Positions 26,387 to 35,699 are shown, counted from the stretch's first letter. The stretch is DNA of 64,000 nucleotides from Rhodanobacter denitrificans (GCF_000230695.2 NC_020541.1:3038001-3102000), one strand, 5' to 3'. Notes: generated by a model from the sequence alone, not told the origin. Numbers and translations: made by a program.

Positions 26387-26998
26387 TCAAACGTTCATGT
26401 GCAGGAACGACGCCACGCCGGCCATGAACATCTGCACCGACAAGGCGATCAGCAGCATGCCCATCACGCGTTCCAGCGCGGTCAGCACGCTCTCGCCCAG
26501 CCAGCGGAACAGATAGGTGGCGCTGAGCAGGATCAGCGAACTGGCCAGCCACGCCAGCAGCAGCGCGATGGTCCAGTCGGCGGTACGACCGGGCTGGGTA
26601 TTGGTCAGCAGCAGCAACGCCGCCATCGCCGAGGGGCCGGCCACGCCGGGGATCGCCATCGGCACGATGAACGGCTCGCCGCCGCCGGCCTTGCCGAAGA
26701 TGCCGCTGCCGTCGGCCGGCGGAAACACCATGCGGATGCCGATCAGGAACAGCACGATGCCGCCGGCGATGCTGATCGACTCCTGCTTCAGCTGCAGCAG
26801 CCGCAAGAAATACTGGCCGCCGAACAGGAACGCCAGCAGCACACCCAGCGCGATCAGCAGTTCACGCACCATGACGCGACGCCGCCGCTTCGGCGGCACG
26901 TCCTTCAGCAGACTCAGGAACAGCGGGATGTTGCCCAGCGGATCCATGATCAGGAACAGCAGGATGCCCGCCGACAGTGTGGTCATCTGCGATTCCAT
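26387..26998 (-). CDS. MarC family (UPF0056) inner-membrane protein
   Basis: A 203-residue protein with six hydrophobic segments and the family marks LFLIMDPLGNIPLFLSLL and MAIPGVAGPSAMAALLLL. MarC was once linked to multiple antibiotic resistance, a role since withdrawn; the function is unknown. An ATG at 26986 is an alternative start. It stands alone, with about 50 bases to the SDR gene behind it. Confidence 0.88.
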   Translation of the reverse strand: MESQMTTLSAGILLFLIMDPLGNIPLFLSLLKDVPPKRRRRVMVRELLIALGVLLAFLFGGQYFLRLLQLKQESISIAGGIVLFLIGIRMVFPPADGSGIFGKAGGGEPFIVPMAIPGVAGPSAMAALLLLTNTQPGRTADWTIALLLAWLASSLILLSATYLFRWLGESVLTALERVMGMLLIALSVQMFMAGVASFLHMNV

Positions 26999-27051
26999 CT
27001 CGACTCCATTTTCGTTGGGCGGACGCCACGCCGGCGCCGCCGGGCAACCGT

Positions 27052-27822
27052 TCAGTCGACCCGCAAATCCAGTATGGCCCCACGCGCCGCCGCGCCCTGC
27101 GCGCTGAGCAGATAGACCGCGGCGGCAGCAGCCGCATCCGGCAGCGGTCGCTGCAGGATATCTTCGCCGAAATAAGCCAGCTGCCGCAGCGCCGTGCGCA
27201 TCGGCGCGGGCAGCAGTGCATGGGTGCGCAGCGGGCCGTTATCGGTCTCCTCGTGCAGGATCGCCACGAACCGTTCCAGCGCCGCCTTCGATACGCCGTA
27301 GCCGCCCCAGTGCGCGCGCTGCAGCAGCGCGGGATCATCCAGCACGAACACCACCGCGCTGTCGGCGGCCTGGGTCAGCAGCGGCAGGCAGGCCTGGGTC
27401 AGCGCGAACGGCGCGTTGACGTTGACGTGCATCGCGCGCAGCCAGGCATCCGGCTTGTGCATGCTGATCGGGGTCAACCCGCCGAAACTGACCGCCGCGT
27501 GCACGATGCCGTCGAGCCGGCCGAAGTCGCGCTCCAGCCCCTCGGCCAGCGCAGCGTATTCGCGCGGCGTGGCCACTTCCATGTCCAGCGGATGGATCAC
27601 CGGCTCGGCCAGGCCTTCGGCCAGCATCGCGTCGTACAGCTGTTCCAGCTGACGTTTGCGCTTGCCGGTGATCACCACCGTGGCGCCCGCTCGCGACACA
27701 GCTCGCGCCACCGCGCCGCCGAGCCCGCCGTAGGCGCCAGTGACCAGCACCACGCGACCGGCCAGGGTCTCGGGGGGCGGCTGCCAGCCGACCGGCAATC
27801 GGGAAACCGGCAGCGTCGTCAA
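27052..27822 (-). CDS. Short-chain dehydrogenase/reductase, YciK-like, altered active site
   Basis: A 256-residue Rossmann-fold protein. The cofactor loop VLVTGAYGGLGGAVARA, basic residues after strand 2 (TGKRKRQL, favouring NADP), and Y-x-x-x-K in GGYGVSKAALE are clear. Where SDR enzymes carry the catalytic serine (VFTSSS in YciK), this one reads VVFVLDDPALL, so the serine is missing and catalysis may be changed or lost. No ATG fits; the best start is a TTG at 27822 overlapping the grxD stop (TTGA). It is second in a grxD-SDR operon. Confidence 0.82.
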   Translation of the reverse strand: MTTLPVSRLPVGWQPPPETLAGRVVLVTGAYGGLGGAVARAVSRAGATVVITGKRKRQLEQLYDAMLAEGLAEPVIHPLDMEVATPREYAALAEGLERDFGRLDGIVHAAVSFGGLTPISMHKPDAWLRAMHVNVNAPFALTQACLPLLTQAADSAVVFVLDDPALLQRAHWGGYGVSKAALERFVAILHEETDNGPLRTHALLPAPMRTALRQLAYFGEDILQRPLPDAAAAAAVYLLSAQGAAARGAILDLRVD

Positions 27823-28142
27823 GGCGCCACCCCGGCCACGTCGCTGGCCATGCGCGACAATTCGCCGGAGGACTTCAGATCCTCGACGATGTCGCAGCCG
27901 CCGATCAGTTCGCCCTGGATGAACAGCTGTGGAAAGGTCGGCCAGTTGGAGAAGTGCGGCAGCGCCGCGCGGATCTGCGGATCGGCCAGCACGTTGACCG
28001 CATGGAACACGGCGCCGGCCTCGGTCAACGCCCTGGCCGCGCGACTGGAAAAGCCGCACATCGGAAATTCGGGCGTGCCCTTCATGAAAAGCACGATGGG
28101 ATGCGCGGCCAGCATCGCCTTGATTTGCTCGTTGATGTCCAT
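27819..28142 (-). CDS. grxD: Monothiol glutaredoxin GrxD (CGFS type)
   Basis: Binds and delivers [2Fe-2S] clusters with glutathione, often together with BolA. It has 107 residues, with the monothiol motif CGFS at C29 (FPMCGFSSRA), the Lys of VLFMKGTP, and the glutathione-binding WPTFPQLFI and GGCDI. The ATG at 28142 (MDINEQIKAML) was chosen over the one five codons upstream because family members begin there. It is divergent from sodB across a 113-base gap, so iron-sulfur and superoxide defence genes sit back to back. Confidence 0.95.
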   Translation of the reverse strand: MDINEQIKAMLAAHPIVLFMKGTPEFPMCGFSSRAARALTEAGAVFHAVNVLADPQIRAALPHFSNWPTFPQLFIQGELIGGCDIVEDLKSSGELSRMASDVAGVAP

Positions 28143-28255
28143 AGCTCGGTGATTCATCTTTACAATGCAGGCAGACCGGTATTGTATCAGTCACCCGTCG
28201 GCTGCCGTCCGCTGCGCCGGCCTTTTCTCCCCCGCCACCGTCAAGGAGCCTCATC
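28143..28255. promoter_or_regulatory. Divergent grxD-sodB promoter region
   Basis: AT-rich motifs inside GC-rich flanks: on the plus strand TTTACA (28159-28164) and TATTGT (28180-28185) with a short 15-base gap; on the minus strand TACAAT-like hexamers at the same places. They probably serve both genes; a Fur or IscR site was not recognised. The sodB ribosome site AAGGAG lies close before its ATG. Confidence 0.35.
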
Positions 28256-28849
28256 ATGGCGATCGAACTTCCTCCGCTGCCGTACGAAAAGAACGCACTG
28301 GAACCGCACATTTCCGCCGAAACGCTGGAGTACCACTACGGCAAGCACCACCAGGCCTACGTGACCAACCTCAACAAGCTGATCGAGGGCACCGAGTTCG
28401 CCAACGCGCCGCTCGAGGAAATCATCAGGAAGTCGTCCGGCGGCGTGTTCAACAACGCCGCGCAGATCTGGAACCACACGTTCTACTGGAACTCGATGAG
28501 CCCCAGCGCTCCTCAAGGCCGGGGCGGCGGCGCACCGAGCGGCAAGCTGGCCGACGCGATCACCAAGGCGTTCGGCTCGTTCGACAAGTTCAAGGAGGAG
28601 TTCAGCAAATCCGCCGCCGGCAACTTCGGCTCGGGCTGGACCTGGCTGGTGCAGCGCCCGGACGGCTCGCTCGGCATCGTCAACACCTCGAACGCGGCCA
28701 CCCCGATCACCGGCAGCGACAAGCCGCTGTTCACCACCGACGTGTGGGAACACGCCTACTACATCGACTATCGCAACGCCCGCCCGAAGTACGTCGAGGC
28801 GTTCTGGAACCTGGTGAACTGGGAATTCGCAGCCGGCAACCTGGCCTGA
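28256..28849 (+). CDS. sodB: Iron superoxide dismutase SodB
   Basis: Converts superoxide to hydrogen peroxide and oxygen in the cytoplasm. It has 197 residues. Metal ligands are H27 ([10 protein letters not shown]), H74 (WNHTFYW), D162 and H166 ([13 protein letters not shown]). Q70 four residues before H74 is the position used by iron-type enzymes, so Fe is preferred over Mn. A good AAGGAG ribosome site precedes the ATG and a strong terminator follows the stop. Confidence 0.96.
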   Translation: MAIELPPLPYEKNALEPHISAETLEYHYGKHHQAYVTNLNKLIEGTEFANAPLEEIIRKSSGGVFNNAAQIWNHTFYWNSMSPSAPQGRGGGAPSGKLADAITKAFGSFDKFKEEFSKSAAGNFGSGWTWLVQRPDGSLGIVNTSNAATPITGSDKPLFTTDVWEHAYYIDYRNARPKYVEAFWNLVNWEFAAGNLA

Positions 28850-28870
28850 CTCCCCCATCGCAAACAAAAA

Positions 28871-28900
28871 AACGGAGCCCTGGCGGCTCCGTTTTTTTGT
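28871..28900 (+). terminator. Bidirectional terminator between sodB and purK
   Basis: Stem AACGGAGCC / GGCTCCGTT with a 5-base loop, followed by TTTTTTT on the plus strand and preceded by AAAAA, so it can also stop minus-strand purK transcripts arriving from the other side. Confidence 0.9.
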
Positions 28901-28916
28901 GCCCATGCCCGGCGGT

Positions 28917-30071
28917 TCAAGCGAGCACGGACAACACCGGCGCCACCTGCGCCTCGCGCCCGAGTGCCACGGCCATACCGCCCAGCCGTGTGGCCAACAG
29001 TCCGGCATCGGGTGCGCACACCGTGGCATGGCCCACCTTGCGGCCTGGCCGGGCCTGCTTGCCATAGTCGTGCCAGTGCGCATCGACGCCCTGCAATACC
29101 GCCGTGGCGTCAGGCAGCTCGCCGATCCAGTTGAACATCGCCGACGGGCTGCGTGCGCCGGTGTCGCCCAGCGGCAAGCCGAGCACCGCGCGCACGTGAT
29201 TCTCGAACTGGCTGGTGTGGGCGCCCTCGATGGTCCAGTGGCCGGAATTGTGCACCCGCGGCGCCATCTCGTTGCCCAGCAGTTCGCCGTTCCTGACGAA
29301 CAGCTCCAGCGCGAACACGCCGACGTAGTCCAGCCGCTCGGCCAGCGTGCGGGCCAGCTCGGTGGCGCGCGGCTGCAGCAGCTCGATATCCGGCGCCGGT
29401 GCCAGGCTCATCGACAGCACGCCGTCGACATGCCAGTTGCGGGTCAGCGGCCAGGTGCGGAAATCGCCATCGCGCCCGCGCACGGCGAGCACCGACAGTT
29501 CGCGTTCGAACGGCACGAACGCCTCCAGGATCAGGCCATGCTTCGCCGCCTGCGCGCCGAGCGCGGCCCACGCCGGGTCCGCATCCGCCAGGTCATGCAG
29601 ACGGAACTGACCCTTGCCGTCGTAACCGAGCCGGCGCGTCTTCAGGATCGCCGGTGCGCCGACCGTCGCCAGCGCCTGGTCCAGTTGCTCGCGCGTATCC
29701 ACCGTCATGAAGTCCGGGGTGGGCAGCCCGCACTCGCGGAACAGGGTCTTCTCGGCCAGCCGGTCCTGCGCCACCGCCAGCGCGCGCGGGTTCGGAAACA
29801 CCGCCACCCGTTCGGCCAGCCGTTGCGCCGTCTCGGCCGGCACGTTCTCGAAATCGAAGGTGACCACATCGACCCGGGCGGCGAACGCCTCCAGCGCGGC
29901 ATAGTCGGTCCAGTCGGCTACCAGCAGCGGCGCGACTTGTCCCGCACAGGCGTCGGCCACGCTGTCCACCGCCAGTGTCTTCACGCCCAGCGGCGCTGCC
30001 GCCAGCGCCAGCATGCGCGCCAGCTGGCCGCCGCCGAGTACGCCCAGCACGGGTTGCCGTCGCCCGCTCAT
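28917..30071 (-). CDS. purK: N5-carboxyaminoimidazole ribonucleotide synthase PurK
   Basis: ATP-grasp enzyme making N5-CAIR from AIR and bicarbonate in purine synthesis; its product goes to PurE. It has 384 residues. It starts with the nucleotide-fold [54 protein letters not shown] and [17 protein letters not shown] are the family motifs. The ATG at 30071 overlaps the purE stop (ATGA). Confidence 0.96.
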   Translation of the reverse strand: MSGRRQPVLGVLGGGQLARMLALAAAPLGVKTLAVDSVADACAGQVAPLLVADWTDYAALEAFAARVDVVTFDFENVPAETAQRLAERVAVFPNPRALAVAQDRLAEKTLFRECGLPTPDFMTVDTREQLDQALATVGAPAILKTRRLGYDGKGQFRLHDLADADPAWAALGAQAAKHGLILEAFVPFERELSVLAVRGRDGDFRTWPLTRNWHVDGVLSMSLAPAPDIELLQPRATELARTLAERLDYVGVFALELFVRNGELLGNEMAPRVHNSGHWTIEGAHTSQFENHVRAVLGLPLGDTGARSPSAMFNWIGELPDATAVLQGVDAHWHDYGKQARPGRKVGHATVCAPDAGLLATRLGGMAVALGREAQVAPVLSVLA

Positions 30072-30571
30072 TGACGCGGATCCGGCTGTTCCAGCACGGC
30101 CCGGGTCTGGCGTGTGCGCCAGTGGTCCAGCGCCGTGGCCAGCGCCGGGTCATGCAGCGCCAGCACCGCGGCGGCCAGCAGGCCGGCGTTCACCGCGCCG
30201 GCGCGGCCGATCGCCAGGGTGCCGACCGGGATGCCGGCCGGCATCTGCACGATCGACAACAGCGAATCCATCCCGTTCAGCGCCTTCGACTGCACCGGCA
30301 CGCCGAACACCGGCAGGCGCGTCTTGGCCGCCAGCATGCCGGGCAGATGGGCGGCACCGCCGGCGCCGGCGATGATCACCTGGATCCCGCGCGCCGGCGC
30401 CTGTTCGGCGTAGCTGAACAGCAGGTCCGGCGTGCGGTGGGCGGAAACCACCTGTACCTCGTGCGGCACGCCCAGCTCGGTCAGCACGTTGGCCGCGTGC
30501 TGCATGGTTTCCCAGTCCGAACGCGAGCCCATCACCAGGCCGATGCGCGGCGCTCTGCTTGTTCCTGTCAT
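30068..30571 (-). CDS. purE: N5-CAIR mutase PurE
   Basis: Class I mutase converting N5-CAIR to CAIR. With the ATG at 30571 it has 167 residues. The phosphate-binding [38 protein letters not shown] and [20 protein letters not shown] are diagnostic. An ATG five codons upstream (30586) is possible but adds non-conserved sequence. First gene of purE-purK, divergent from the Trm112-like gene. Confidence 0.95.
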   Translation of the reverse strand: MTGTSRAPRIGLVMGSRSDWETMQHAANVLTELGVPHEVQVVSAHRTPDLLFSYAEQAPARGIQVIIAGAGGAAHLPGMLAAKTRLPVFGVPVQSKALNGMDSLLSIVQMPAGIPVGTLAIGRAGAVNAGLLAAAVLALHDPALATALDHWRTRQTRAVLEQPDPRQ

Positions 30572-30629
30572 GGCCGGGCCGTCCAAAAGCGGCTATTGTA
30601 CGGGCTTTCCCCACCCCGCACACCCAAGC

Positions 30630-30899
30630 ATGGACAAGCGTCTGCTCGACATCCTGTGCTGCCCGGTCAGCAAAATGCCACTGCGTCCGCTGGGCAAGCG
30701 CGAACTCGACGCGCTGAACGACGCCATCGGCGCCGGCAAGGTCGACACCGTGGCCGGCGCCGCCGTGCACGAGCGGGTCGGCGAAGGCCTGATCACCACC
30801 GACCACAAGGTGATCTACCGGGTCGAGGACGGCATTCCGGTGATGCTGCCCGAGGAAGGCATCGGTACCACCCAGCTGACCGGCTTCCCCGCCGGCTGA
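30630..30899 (+). CDS. Trm112/UPF0434 (YcaR) family small protein lacking a zinc Cys
   Basis: An 89-residue protein with the YcaR/Trm112 frame: an N-terminal LLDILCCPVSKMPL, then YRVEDGIPVMLPEEG at the C-terminus. Family members usually have CPxCKG; here the second cysteine of the pair is serine (CPVS), and a Cys has appeared one position before the first. A central stretch (about 26-52) is longer than in E. coli YcaR. The role in bacteria is unclear; eukaryotic Trm112 activates methyltransferases. Confidence 0.85.
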   Translation: MDKRLLDILCCPVSKMPLRPLGKRELDALNDAIGAGKVDTVAGAAVHERVGEGLITTDHKVIYRVEDGIPVMLPEEGIGTTQLTGFPAG

Positions 30900-31021
30900 A
30901 AGCGCCTGGCGGCTGAAAGCGCCCGGCGCATGACACGGGTACCTGCTTTGCCTTATCGTCGACACTTGCGCGGCTCCCTCCCGGGTTGGATCGCGCACTG
31001 CAATGTTCCAGGGGGTTGGCG

Positions 31022-33271
31022 ATGAACGAAGCCAGTGATCCGTCCCGCGTCATCCATCTGAATCAGCGCCTGGATCCGGCCAGCGAGCGCGTCGGCGAGT
31101 TGCTCGGCTCCGTGCGCAGCATCGCCGGCAAGCGGTTGCAGCAATGGGTCGGCAATGCCTTCGAGCACGTCGACGACGCCCTGTTCGACCTGGCCGAGAA
31201 AGCCGAGAACAATGCCGCCCAGATGCATTACTTCGACGGCATGCGCGAAGTGCGCAAGCGCCGTCCGGCGGTGGAGCGCAGCTTCCTGGGCGCAATCAGC
31301 CGCCACATCGGCGAACTGCCCCACCCGCAGCTGTCGGGCAACCCGGCCTCGCCGTTCGGCACGCCCGAGCTGACGCTGGTGGCGGACAACGAGCTGGAAG
31401 AATCGCTGGCCATCACCAGCATGATCAGCAAGAACGACGCGCGCCTCGCGCGCGAGCTGTTCACGGTCAACCAGCGTTTGTCAGTGATCTGCGGCGGCCG
31501 CAAGATCGAGGATTCCAGCAACCCGGTGGCGCCGGCGATCCTGGCCCAGGCATTCCGTCAGGCGCTGCACGAGCTCAGCGCCGACATGCGGGTCAAGCTG
31601 ATCATCTACAAGCTTTTCGACCGCTACGTGCTGTCGTCGCTGGAAGAGCTCTACCAGGAAATCAACACCGAACTGGTGCGGGCCGGCGTGCTGCCACAGC
31701 TGCGCCACGAGGTGCTGCGCGGCGACGCGAAAGGAGCCGGCCCGGCGGCGGCCGACGCGACCGACGAGGCGACCGGCGAGATCCCCAGCGACCTGCTGCA
31801 GACCCTGCATGCGCTGTTCAGCGCGCGCCGCGGTCCTGCCGCCGGCGGCATGCACGCGATACCGAGCGGCCCGCTGCCGTCGGCGAACGAATTGCTGGGC
31901 GCGCTGAGCGTGCTGCAAAGCCAGATCGCCAGCGCCGGACCGCTGCCGTACGCGCAACCGGACGACGCCGCCGCACTGAGTCGCGAAGTGCTCCAGCTGA
32001 AAGGCCAGCTGCTGACCCAGCTTGGCGCGCTGCGCGGCGAGAAGCCCAGCAACGTCGCCACCATCGATGAAGACACCATCGACCTGGTCGGCATGCTGTT
32101 CGAATTCATCCTGGAGGACCGCAACCTGCCGGCCACGATGCAGGTGATGCTGGCGCGGCTGCAGATTCCGTACCTCAAGGCGGCGATCCTCGACCGCAAG
32201 CTGTTCGCGCATCGCCAGCACCCGGCACGCCGGCTGCTGGATTGCCTGGCCGAGCAGGCCAAAAGCTGGTCGGAGGAGTCCGACCGCGATCGCCGCCTGC
32301 ACGACAAGGTGAAGTCGACCGTCGACCAGCTGCTGCACGACTTCGACAACGACATGGGCATCTTCGAGCGCCTGCTGGTCGACCTTCAGCAGTTCCAGGA
32401 CCTCAACAAGCGCCGCTCCGAGCTGGCCGAGCAGCGCGTGGCCGAGTCCACCCGCGGCCGCGAGAAACTCGAGCAGGCGCGCCGCCGCGCCGCCCGCGAG
32501 ATCCTCGACCGCATCGGCGAGCACAAGCTGCCGCCACTGGTGCACGGCGTGCTGGCCCGCGCGTGGGCCAACCACCTGGTGCTGACCTTGCTGCGCCAGG
32601 GCGAGGGCTCGCCCGAGTTCAAGAGCGCGCTGCGCTTCGTCGACGACTTCATCGCCAGCACCAAGCCGGCAACCACCCTGGAAAGCCGGCAGGCGTTGCG
32701 GCAGATGCTGCCCGGGATCGAGCGCGCGCTGCGCCAGGGCCTGGCCAACGTGGCGTTCCAGGAACAGGATATCGAGCGTCTGCTCGGCCAGTTGCACACC
32801 TATTACCGCCAGCAGCTCGGCGAGACGCCGGAAGCCACCGAAGCGGTCGTCGTCGGTGAGGACGCCGCGATGCTGGCAATCCCCGACAGCATCCAGCCGG
32901 TCATCGACCAGGACACCACGCCGCCGGACAGCGTCGAAGAGGACCTCGTCGAGGCGCCGCTGGACAGTCCGGAATGGCACCAGGTGCAGTCGCTGCAACC
33001 AGGCACCTGGCTGGAGTTTTGCCTGCCCGACGAGCCGATGACCCGGGCCAAGCTGTCGTGGATCAGCCCGATGAGCGGCCGCTACCTGTTCGTCAACCGG
33101 CGCGGCCTGAAGGTGGCCGACTATTCGCCGCAGGATTTGACCGTGCTGATCACCGATGGCCACGCCCGCATGCTCGCCGCCAACGCGCTGTTCGACCGCG
33201 CGATGACCGCGATCGTCGACAAGCTGAGCCAGCCCGGCACCACGCCACCGGCGGACACGGCCACCGAATGA
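31022..33271 (+). CDS. DUF1631 family protein
   Basis: A large cytoplasmic protein of 749 residues, mostly helical, matching the DUF1631 family: RKRRPAVERSFLGAISRHIGEL, LVADNELEESLAITSMISKN, MLFEFILEDRNLPATMQVMLARLQIPYLK (partial quotation of separate motifs) and a C-terminal beta-rich part around 655-740 (LEFCLPDEPMTRAKLSW, GRYLFVNRRGLKVADYS) that looks like a PilZ-type barrel. Databases sometimes label relatives thymidine phosphorylase, for which there is no support. The function is unknown; a c-di-GMP-related regulatory role is possible from the PilZ-like end. The stop overlaps the nadC start. Confidence 0.82.
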   Translation: MNEASDPSRVIHLNQRLDPASERVGELLGSVRSIAGKRLQQWVGNAFEHVDDALFDLAEKAENNAAQMHYFDGMREVRKRRPAVERSFLGAISRHIGELPHPQLSGNPASPFGTPELTLVADNELEESLAITSMISKNDARLARELFTVNQRLSVICGGRKIEDSSNPVAPAILAQAFRQALHELSADMRVKLIIYKLFDRYVLSSLEELYQEINTELVRAGVLPQLRHEVLRGDAKGAGPAAADATDEATGEIPSDLLQTLHALFSARRGPAAGGMHAIPSGPLPSANELLGALSVLQSQIASAGPLPYAQPDDAAALSREVLQLKGQLLTQLGALRGEKPSNVATIDEDTIDLVGMLFEFILEDRNLPATMQVMLARLQIPYLKAAILDRKLFAHRQHPARRLLDCLAEQAKSWSEESDRDRRLHDKVKSTVDQLLHDFDNDMGIFERLLVDLQQFQDLNKRRSELAEQRVAESTRGREKLEQARRRAAREILDRIGEHKLPPLVHGVLARAWANHLVLTLLRQGEGSPEFKSALRFVDDFIASTKPATTLESRQALRQMLPGIERALRQGLANVAFQEQDIERLLGQLHTYYRQQLGETPEATEAVVVGEDAAMLAIPDSIQPVIDQDTTPPDSVEEDLVEAPLDSPEWHQVQSLQPGTWLEFCLPDEPMTRAKLSWISPMSGRYLFVNRRGLKVADYSPQDLTVLITDGHARMLAANALFDRAMTAIVDKLSQPGTTPPADTATE

Positions 33272-34125
33272 GCGGGGCTTCGTCGTTCGCGCCGCCCGAC
33301 GCCGCGCAGATCGCCGCCGACGTCGAACGCGCCTTTGCCGAGGATCTCGGCCCGGGCGACGCCACCGCAGGGCTGCTGCCGCCCGACGCCAGGGCCCACG
33401 CCGAACTGACCTGCCGCGATGCGGCGGTGATCGCCGGTACGCCGTGGTTCGATGCCTGCTTTCGCCGGCTCGACCCGGCTGTGCAGATCGACTGGCGGGT
33501 CCGCGACGGCGACCGGGTCGCCCCCGGCACGGTGATCTGCCGCCTGTCGGGGCATGCCCGCTCGCTGGTCACCGCCGAGCGCTCGGCGCTGAATTTCCTG
33601 CAACTGCTCTCCGCCACCGCCACGGTGACCGCCGGCTATGTCGCTGCCACCGCCGGCACCGCGGTGCGCGTGCTGGACACGCGCAAGACCATCCCCGGCC
33701 TGCGCCTGGCGCAGAAATACGCGGTGCGCTGCGGCGGCGGCCACAACCAGCGCATGGGCCTGTACGACGCGGTCCTGGTCAAGGAGAACCACATCATCGC
33801 CGCCGGCAGCATCGTTGCCGCGGTGCAGGCGGCGCGCCGGCTGCATCCGGAGCTGCTGCTCGAAGTCGAAGTGGAAAACCTCGACGAGCTGGAGCAGGCG
33901 CTGCAGGCTGGCGTGGACCGGATCATGCTGGACAACTTCGAGCCGGCGCAGATGCGCGAGGCGGTGCGGTACACCGCCGGCCGCGTGCCGCTGGAAGCCT
34001 CGGGCAACATCGACCTCGGCACGATCGGCGACTACGCGCGTACCGGCGTCGACTTCATCTCGGTCGGTGCGCTGACCAAGCACGTGCACGCCATCGACCT
34101 GTCACTGCGCCTGCAACTGGACTGA
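33268..34125 (+). CDS. nadC: Nicotinate-nucleotide pyrophosphorylase NadC
   Basis: Transfers phosphoribose to quinolinate with loss of CO2, giving nicotinate mononucleotide. It has 285 residues. Motifs: EDLGPGDATAG, the substrate-binding ALNFLQLLSATAT, DTRKTIPGLRLAQKYAVRCG, NHIIAAGS, EVEVENLDEL and LDNFEP, EASGNIDL. The ATG overlaps the DUF1631 stop (ATGA). It completes the NAD pathway begun by nadA-nadB 25 kb away. Confidence 0.96.
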   Translation: MSGASSFAPPDAAQIAADVERAFAEDLGPGDATAGLLPPDARAHAELTCRDAAVIAGTPWFDACFRRLDPAVQIDWRVRDGDRVAPGTVICRLSGHARSLVTAERSALNFLQLLSATATVTAGYVAATAGTAVRVLDTRKTIPGLRLAQKYAVRCGGGHNQRMGLYDAVLVKENHIIAAGSIVAAVQAARRLHPELLLEVEVENLDELEQALQAGVDRIMLDNFEPAQMREAVRYTAGRVPLEASGNIDLGTIGDYARTGVDFISVGALTKHVHAIDLSLRLQLD

Positions 34126-34168
34126 ACCCGCGCTTGCGCCCGCCCACCGGCACCCACACACTGCGGGG

Positions 34169-34564
34169 ATGAGCGACCTTTCCAACCTGTTGCTGCTGCT
34201 GGCGCTTGCCGCCGTCGTGGGACTGTGGCTGAAGCTCAGCGCGGCGCGCGAACGCGCCGTGCGCGAAGCACGCCAGCAATGCCAGCAGCACGGTCTGCAA
34301 CTGCTCGACGAGACTGTCGGCCTGCGTGCCGTGCGCCTGCGCCGGATCAACGGCCTGCGCATGCTCGAGCGTTGCTACGGTTTCGAGGTGAGCATCGACG
34401 GCCACGACCGCGAGTCGGGCCGGCTGTGGATGATCGGCGACGCGCTCAGCAGCCTGAGTCTGCCCACCATCGAACTGCTGCCGCATGAGGAAGCCGCGGC
34501 ACGGAACACGACGGTAGCGTCCGGCAATGTGGTGCCGCTGCGCCCGCGCAACCGGTCGAACTGA
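34169..34564 (+). CDS. DUF3301 small membrane-anchored protein
   Basis: A 131-residue protein with one N-terminal membrane helix (NLLLLLALAAVVGLWLKL) and a cytoplasmic domain with the DUF3301 pattern: AREACQQHGLQLLDETVG-like sequence, VGLRAVRLRRINGLRMLERCYGF in pieces, EVSIDG and RLWMIGD. The function is unknown. It is convergent with sspB and separated from nadC by 43 bases. Confidence 0.78.
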   Translation: MSDLSNLLLLLALAAVVGLWLKLSAARERAVREARQQCQQHGLQLLDETVGLRAVRLRRINGLRMLERCYGFEVSIDGHDRESGRLWMIGDALSSLSLPTIELLPHEEAAARNTTVASGNVVPLRPRNRSN

Positions 34565-34609
34565 GTAGGAGCGGAGCCCGCCGCACGGGTTGAGCGCGGC
34601 AGCCCGTTT

Positions 34610-35044
34610 CTACTTGACCACGCGAAGGTGCGGCGTGCTGCGTTTCGGCTTGTCGCCGCCGGCGTTGTCGGCACCCGACGCCGGCGCGGTGTCGTCGGGC
34701 TCGGGGGCCGACGGCGGCGGCGGGTCGCCGCCCTCTTCCTCGGCCGGAAACATCATGCCCTGGCCGTTCTCCTGCGCGTACAGCGCCAGCACCGCCTGCA
34801 CCGGGATCTGGATCGCCTGGCTGACCCCGGAAAAGCGCGCCTGGAAGCTGATCCACTCGTTGCCGAGGTCGAGATTCGCCACCGCACGCATCGCCAGGTT
34901 GAGCACCACCTGGCCGTTCTTGACCACCTGCGGCGGCACCCGCACGCCGGCCACACCGGCGTCGACCAGCACGTACGGGGTCAGGTTGTTGTCGCTGATC
35001 CAGTCGTAGATCGCCCGCAGCAGGTACGGGCGGTTGGAGCTCAT
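34610..35044 (-). CDS. sspB: ClpXP protease specificity-enhancing factor SspB
   Basis: Adaptor that tethers ssrA-tagged and other substrates to ClpXP. It has 144 residues. A substrate-binding domain (RPYLLRAIYDWISDNNLTPY; VLNLAMRAV; ISFQARFSGVSQ) is followed by a proline/acidic flexible tail (about 100-137). The C-terminal LRVVK is the ClpX-docking XB peptide, visible intact. The ATG at 35044 was chosen because family members start next to RPYLLRA; an ATG at 35068 inside sspA is the alternative. Confidence 0.94.
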   Translation of the reverse strand: MSSNRPYLLRAIYDWISDNNLTPYVLVDAGVAGVRVPPQVVKNGQVVLNLAMRAVANLDLGNEWISFQARFSGVSQAIQIPVQAVLALYAQENGQGMMFPAEEEGGDPPPPSAPEPDDTAPASGADNAGGDKPKRSTPHLRVVK

Positions 35045-35054
35045 CGGTACCGCT

Positions 35055-35699
35055 TCATTCTTGCTCATGGATCTGCCGCATCGCCTTTTCCTGGTCGGTC
35101 ATGCTGCGCGCAAAACCCTGACTGTGGAACAAACGCTCGCCGTAATCGATCACCGGCTTGCCCTCGCGCCCCAGCTCCACGCCCAGCCATGGCAGCCGCC
35201 AGATCACCGGCGCCACCAGGCAGTCGGCCAGGCTCATTTCCGGATTGAGGAAGAACTTCGCGGCCTTGAACAGCGGCACCGAGGACAGCAGGTGCCCGCG
35301 CAGGCGCTTGCGCGCCGCGTCCGCGGGCCGGCCGCCGGCGCGGATGATGTCGACCTCGGTCAGCCAGTCCTTCTCGATGCGCACCGCGGCCACCCGCAGC
35401 CGTGCGCGCGACTGCGGATCGATCGGCATCAGCGGCGGGTGCGGATAGCGCTCGTCGAGGTATTCGCAGACCACCGAGGTGTCGAACAGGGTCAAGTCGC
35501 GGTCGACCAGGGTCGGCGTGCTGGCATACGGATTCAGGTCGACCAGGTCTTCCGGCGGTCGGGCCGGATCGACCAGTACCCGTTCGTAGCTGACCCCCTT
35601 GGCGGCCAGCACCAGCCTGGCGCGATGACATTGCACGTCGTCGGCGGTGGTGTAGAGCGTCAGTACGCTGCGTGAGCGGGCGCTTGGGACCATGCGCAA
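35055..35699 (-). CDS. sspA: Stringent starvation protein A SspA
   Basis: A glutathione-transferase-fold protein that binds RNA polymerase and alters transcription in starvation and acid stress. It has 214 residues. N-terminal thioredoxin-like part VLTLYTTADDVQCHRARLVL, NPYASTPTLVDRDLTLFDTSVVCEYLDER in pieces, and the surface PHPPLMPIDP typical of SspA (the P-H-P patch needed for activity). It follows petC and precedes sspB, the common gammaproteobacterial order. Confidence 0.93.
   Translation of the reverse strand: MRMVPSARSRSVLTLYTTADDVQCHRARLVLAAKGVSYERVLVDPARPPEDLVDLNPYASTPTLVDRDLTLFDTSVVCEYLDERYPHPPLMPIDPQSRARLRVAAVRIEKDWLTEVDIIRAGGRPADAARKRLRGHLLSSVPLFKAAKFFLNPEMSLADCLVAPVIWRLPWLGVELGREGKPVIDYGERLFHSQGFARSMTDQEKAMRQIHEQE

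Noticed and set aside
31022..33271. Thymidine phosphorylase label sometimes given to DUF1631 proteins
   Set aside because: None of the phosphorylase motifs seen in the true deoA at 1859-3193 occurs here.
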